From positions 233,539-297,538 of the forward strand of contig MU839134.1 in the NCBI GenBank assembly GCA_030685235.1: a DNA stretch of 64,000 nt, given 5' to 3'. The notes beneath the pieces were generated by a model. It saw nothing but the letters and a program-made list of their open reading frames with translations, did no database searches and was not told the origin of the DNA. Both the position numbers and the translations under genes were made by a program. The DNA is from Copromyces sp. CBS 386.78 (Eukaryota > Ascomycota > Sordariomycetes > Sordariales > Sordariaceae). How positions within the stretch are numbered: the first letter of the stretch is position 1; the number at the start of each line of letters is the position of its first letter. Shown piece by piece: positions 61,348 to 64,000 of this stretch.

Positions 61348-63785
61348 TCATTCAACAACAAACTCTCCCCTTTTTGCATTGTTGAGCCATTCCTTGGAAG
61401 TAAACGCGAATCCAACTCGGATGTATCTGCCGGATGTATGAGGGCTCTTGCGCAACAATAAGCCCGCACTTTCACGAGCGAAATCGACATTTGCAAGTTC
61501 CACAAATGAAAATTCACCAGGTATGCCCGCAGACATCCCTAAGCCATCGCGCTCTTTCCGGTACGTACTGAGAAAGTCTGTAGTGTCAAACACAACCCTC
61601 AACCCTCCCTGAAGGCCGATTTGGACCGACCCAGGGCCAGAATCTTGTGGACAAATGCCTAATAGGTCGTGCCAAAACGGCAGAGGACTAAAGGAATCAC
61701 ATGTCACCGAGTAATTGGCTTGTCGGATCCAGCGGAAACAATAGTTTACCATGTCTGGCTTGTGAAGATCCACTGCCTTGGATCTTGCCACAATCTGGAC
61801 AGAAGAATCGTCTAGGAACGAAATGGAAGACTGGTACGATTCTTCCCAGCCGAAATACCGTTTCAAGTTGCTGTCGTCCACCAAAAATTGCACACCACCG
61901 GGATGGGAGGCCCACGACCATGACGGGATATGCAATTCCTCCAATCCAGATTCGGTTGATGGGGCCGCCTGGCCTGACCAGAGTAGTTCCCAATGTATTT
62001 CGGACAACCAGGATCCTAACACGTACTTGTCTTCCGGTCTCTTCTTCTGTATTTCGTTGACGATGCCATTTAGAGCAACGAACTTATCCCTTGGGTAGGT
62101 GAGATGTCTACCGGAGTATCGTGCCACGATTTCCCTCCAAGTGGTATGGTGTTGGAATAGGCGAACGAAGACGTAGCCTATACCTGTATCATCATCCACA
62201 ACGAGTTTATTTCTGCAGCACCAGGCCATGCGTTCCTGCGTCCAAAACACAGTTCTTCTTGCAAGCACCCATTCCTGGGTTGCCCACCCTCTAGTAAATA
62301 GAGGAAGCTTGTGTCCAGTCCCTCTTTCGTTCGCCAATTTGCGGAAATATAGAGACGGAGACTTCGCGCTTGGGCGGTGAATGTACGTCTGGAAAGGGAA
62401 CAGACCGGCCTCAGCATCTGCGCCTGTGGTTGCGGCAATGACAAGCCGTGCCCGCGCATACACCGTACCCATTTTGGCGGCCTCCTTCTCCCAGTCGGCG
62501 TTGGAGTTCTGGATGATACACAGCGAGTCTATCCAAAGATACCGTATCCCAATTGCACGGGTTAAGAGGATGGCATCCTGAATTGTCTTTGGAAGCAAAT
62601 CCCACGGAAGCTCCGAGAGATGCTTCTCAACCGTCGTTGTTGTGGTTAGGTACGGTCGGTCAGACTTTTGAGTACTTCCCCAACAGTAACTGAGGGCAGT
62701 GTAATACGCTCGTCTGCCGTTTGACTCCACAAGACGAGAGGCCTCCAGGCCACTCAGCGGGCCTACGTCGATAACTCGAGAGGGAAGGACTGGCGGTGAC
62801 GACTCATCGATCTCCTCGCCAGAGAGCATCCTACAACATTGCGGTCCATGGGAATGAACACACTCGATGAGCCACTGTTTCAACCGATCCACACATGGCT
62901 CACTCCACGGTATGAGTGGTGGGGAGCGCGCCCAGTCAGCGGTTTCTGTAGTGTGCCGGCGTCAGCGGTAAAAGCCAAGGTACCGAGTAGCGGGAGTTGA
63001 AGAAAGCACCACACACACCCGAATAGACGCGCAAGTTTGACTCTGTAAGCCTCGGGACAGGATATCGAGGGTTCTTTTCCTCGGGAGGGACAATGAAAAA
63101 GCTTATGGTGGTTTCACTTTCCTCCCTTATAGAGACCAAGATCTTGCAGCGTTTGCCCACCCGATGCTTCAGTGAGAAACCCTGATTGTCCTTTTTGGCG
63201 AAATCGCTTTCGAGCCCTTCCAGGATGGTCCTGCACAAGGGACAGATTGCAGAAGAGCGAACGAGCTTGCCAAAGGTGGTGAACACTACGTCGATATGCC
63301 AACGTCCAGATCGATAACTTGGATCAAGTGTCTCCCGGCTGAAGTTGTAGTTGAGGCAGTGGTTGCAAAGTTCCGTGAGGGTAGCCCTGAAAGCTTCCGG
63401 TGTTCGCAGCGTGATGGGAGCTGTAGTGACGATAGGGGCGGGAGAACGGATGGATGTAGGCCTTTCCCAAGGATGCTTGAGGTATTCTCTTATCCGAGCA
63501 AGAGGCCCTTCTGGCTTTTGTTTTTCTGGACGACAAACAAAAGCTTTGTAAGTCCGCTTTTTTTCCAAACCCAAAAATGGGATCCTTCAAGTTTTATCCC
63601 TTGAAGATGCATTTTTCTTAAGAGGAAAAAAGCTCACCTCCATTGAAATCACTGCCCGCTGGTTCATTTCCCCTTTGCAGTCTTCTGCTGGACCTGTGAT
63701 GCTCCTCTAGACGTTTGTACAAGTAACGGAGATCTTGAAAGTTTGTGCCAAGCCGCATCTTTGGCGAGATGTTGCGCGCATCCAT
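61348..63785 (-). CDS. HET-domain (heterokaryon incompatibility) protein
   Basis: Exons 63638-63785, 63019-63525 and 61348-62945; introns 63526-63637 and 62946-63018 keep phase. About 750 aa from ATG 63785; an in-frame ATG at 63869 would add 28 residues, so the start is uncertain. The N-terminal part has LCNHC and ICPLC cysteine pairs common before HET domains. HET motifs follow in order: YTALSYCWGS, LPKTIQDAILLTRAIGIRYL, WIDSLCIIQN, VYARARLVIAAT and RGWATQEWVLARRTVFW. HET proteins trigger growth arrest or cell death when unlike hyphae fuse, though most members have no known partner. No NACHT or repeat domain is attached. Confidence 0.88.
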
Positions 63786-63937
63786 GTCTTGAGGTTTACA
63801 GCAAAGAGCTGATTGAAAAGAGGTGTTTTGGGACAAAAATGAATGACTGCAATAAGCGTTGGGAGACATCCAAACTACCACCCAGGTCCTACGGATCTAA
63901 GCCGCGTTCGGTCGCCCAGTATGCCAGTATCGTAGAG

Positions 63938-63988
63938 GTTGCATTACTGTTGATGGCCTGCAGCGAAATCGCTGTACAGTAATGCAAC
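63938..63988. repeat. 13-bp inverted repeat at the right window edge
   Basis: GTTGCATTACTGT (63938-63950) and its exact complement at 63976-63988 with a 25-nt loop; AGTAATGCACCC follows, repeating part of the arm. It may be the end of a larger element beyond the window. Confidence 0.6.
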
Positions 63989-64000
63989 AGTAATGCACCC

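Overview
The window looks like nuclear DNA of a filamentous ascomycete, most likely Neurospora or a close relative. Genes carry short introns (47-156 nt) with GT...AG ends and TACTAAC-like branch sites. The families are fungal (class II hydrophobin, HET-domain protein, HET-s-like protein, CFEM-like protein, GH10 xylanase). A 14.2 kb AT-rich block shows dense C-to-T and G-to-A changes at CpA/TpG, the footprint of repeat-induced point mutation (RIP). No tRNA, rRNA or CRISPR array was seen.

Layout. 1-1900: a ferric reductase on the minus strand, cut by the window edge. 3086-17291: a nest of dead transposons. A Ty1/copia element (180-bp LTRs, target duplication GTTGT) is interrupted by a Ty3/gypsy element (8177-16422, 244-bp LTRs, target duplication TAGAC) and by a short inverted-repeat element (6533-6945). 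18.2-25.9 kb: a secreted BIM1/X325-type copper protein, a class II hydrophobin, a LanC-like protein and a secreted GH10 xylanase. 26-34.6 kb: mostly gene-poor, with one broken-looking CFEM-like gene. 34.6-42.3 kb: a TDT-family anion/dicarboxylate transporter facing a Doa10-type ER ubiquitin ligase. 44.9-49.0 kb: a long alanine/serine-rich helical protein. 52.6-63.8 kb: a HET-s-like/pseudokinase/serine-protease fusion, twinfilin, a PIP5K-family kinase and a HET-domain protein.

There is no operon-like logic. Housekeeping functions (actin turnover, ER protein degradation, phosphoinositide signalling) alternate with secreted proteins and with recognition or cell-death type proteins. The points most worth a second look are the three-module fusion at 52623-56671, the reciprocal RIP borders inside both LTR pairs, and four short inverted-repeat elements with clear target duplications, two of them in the spaces between divergent genes.
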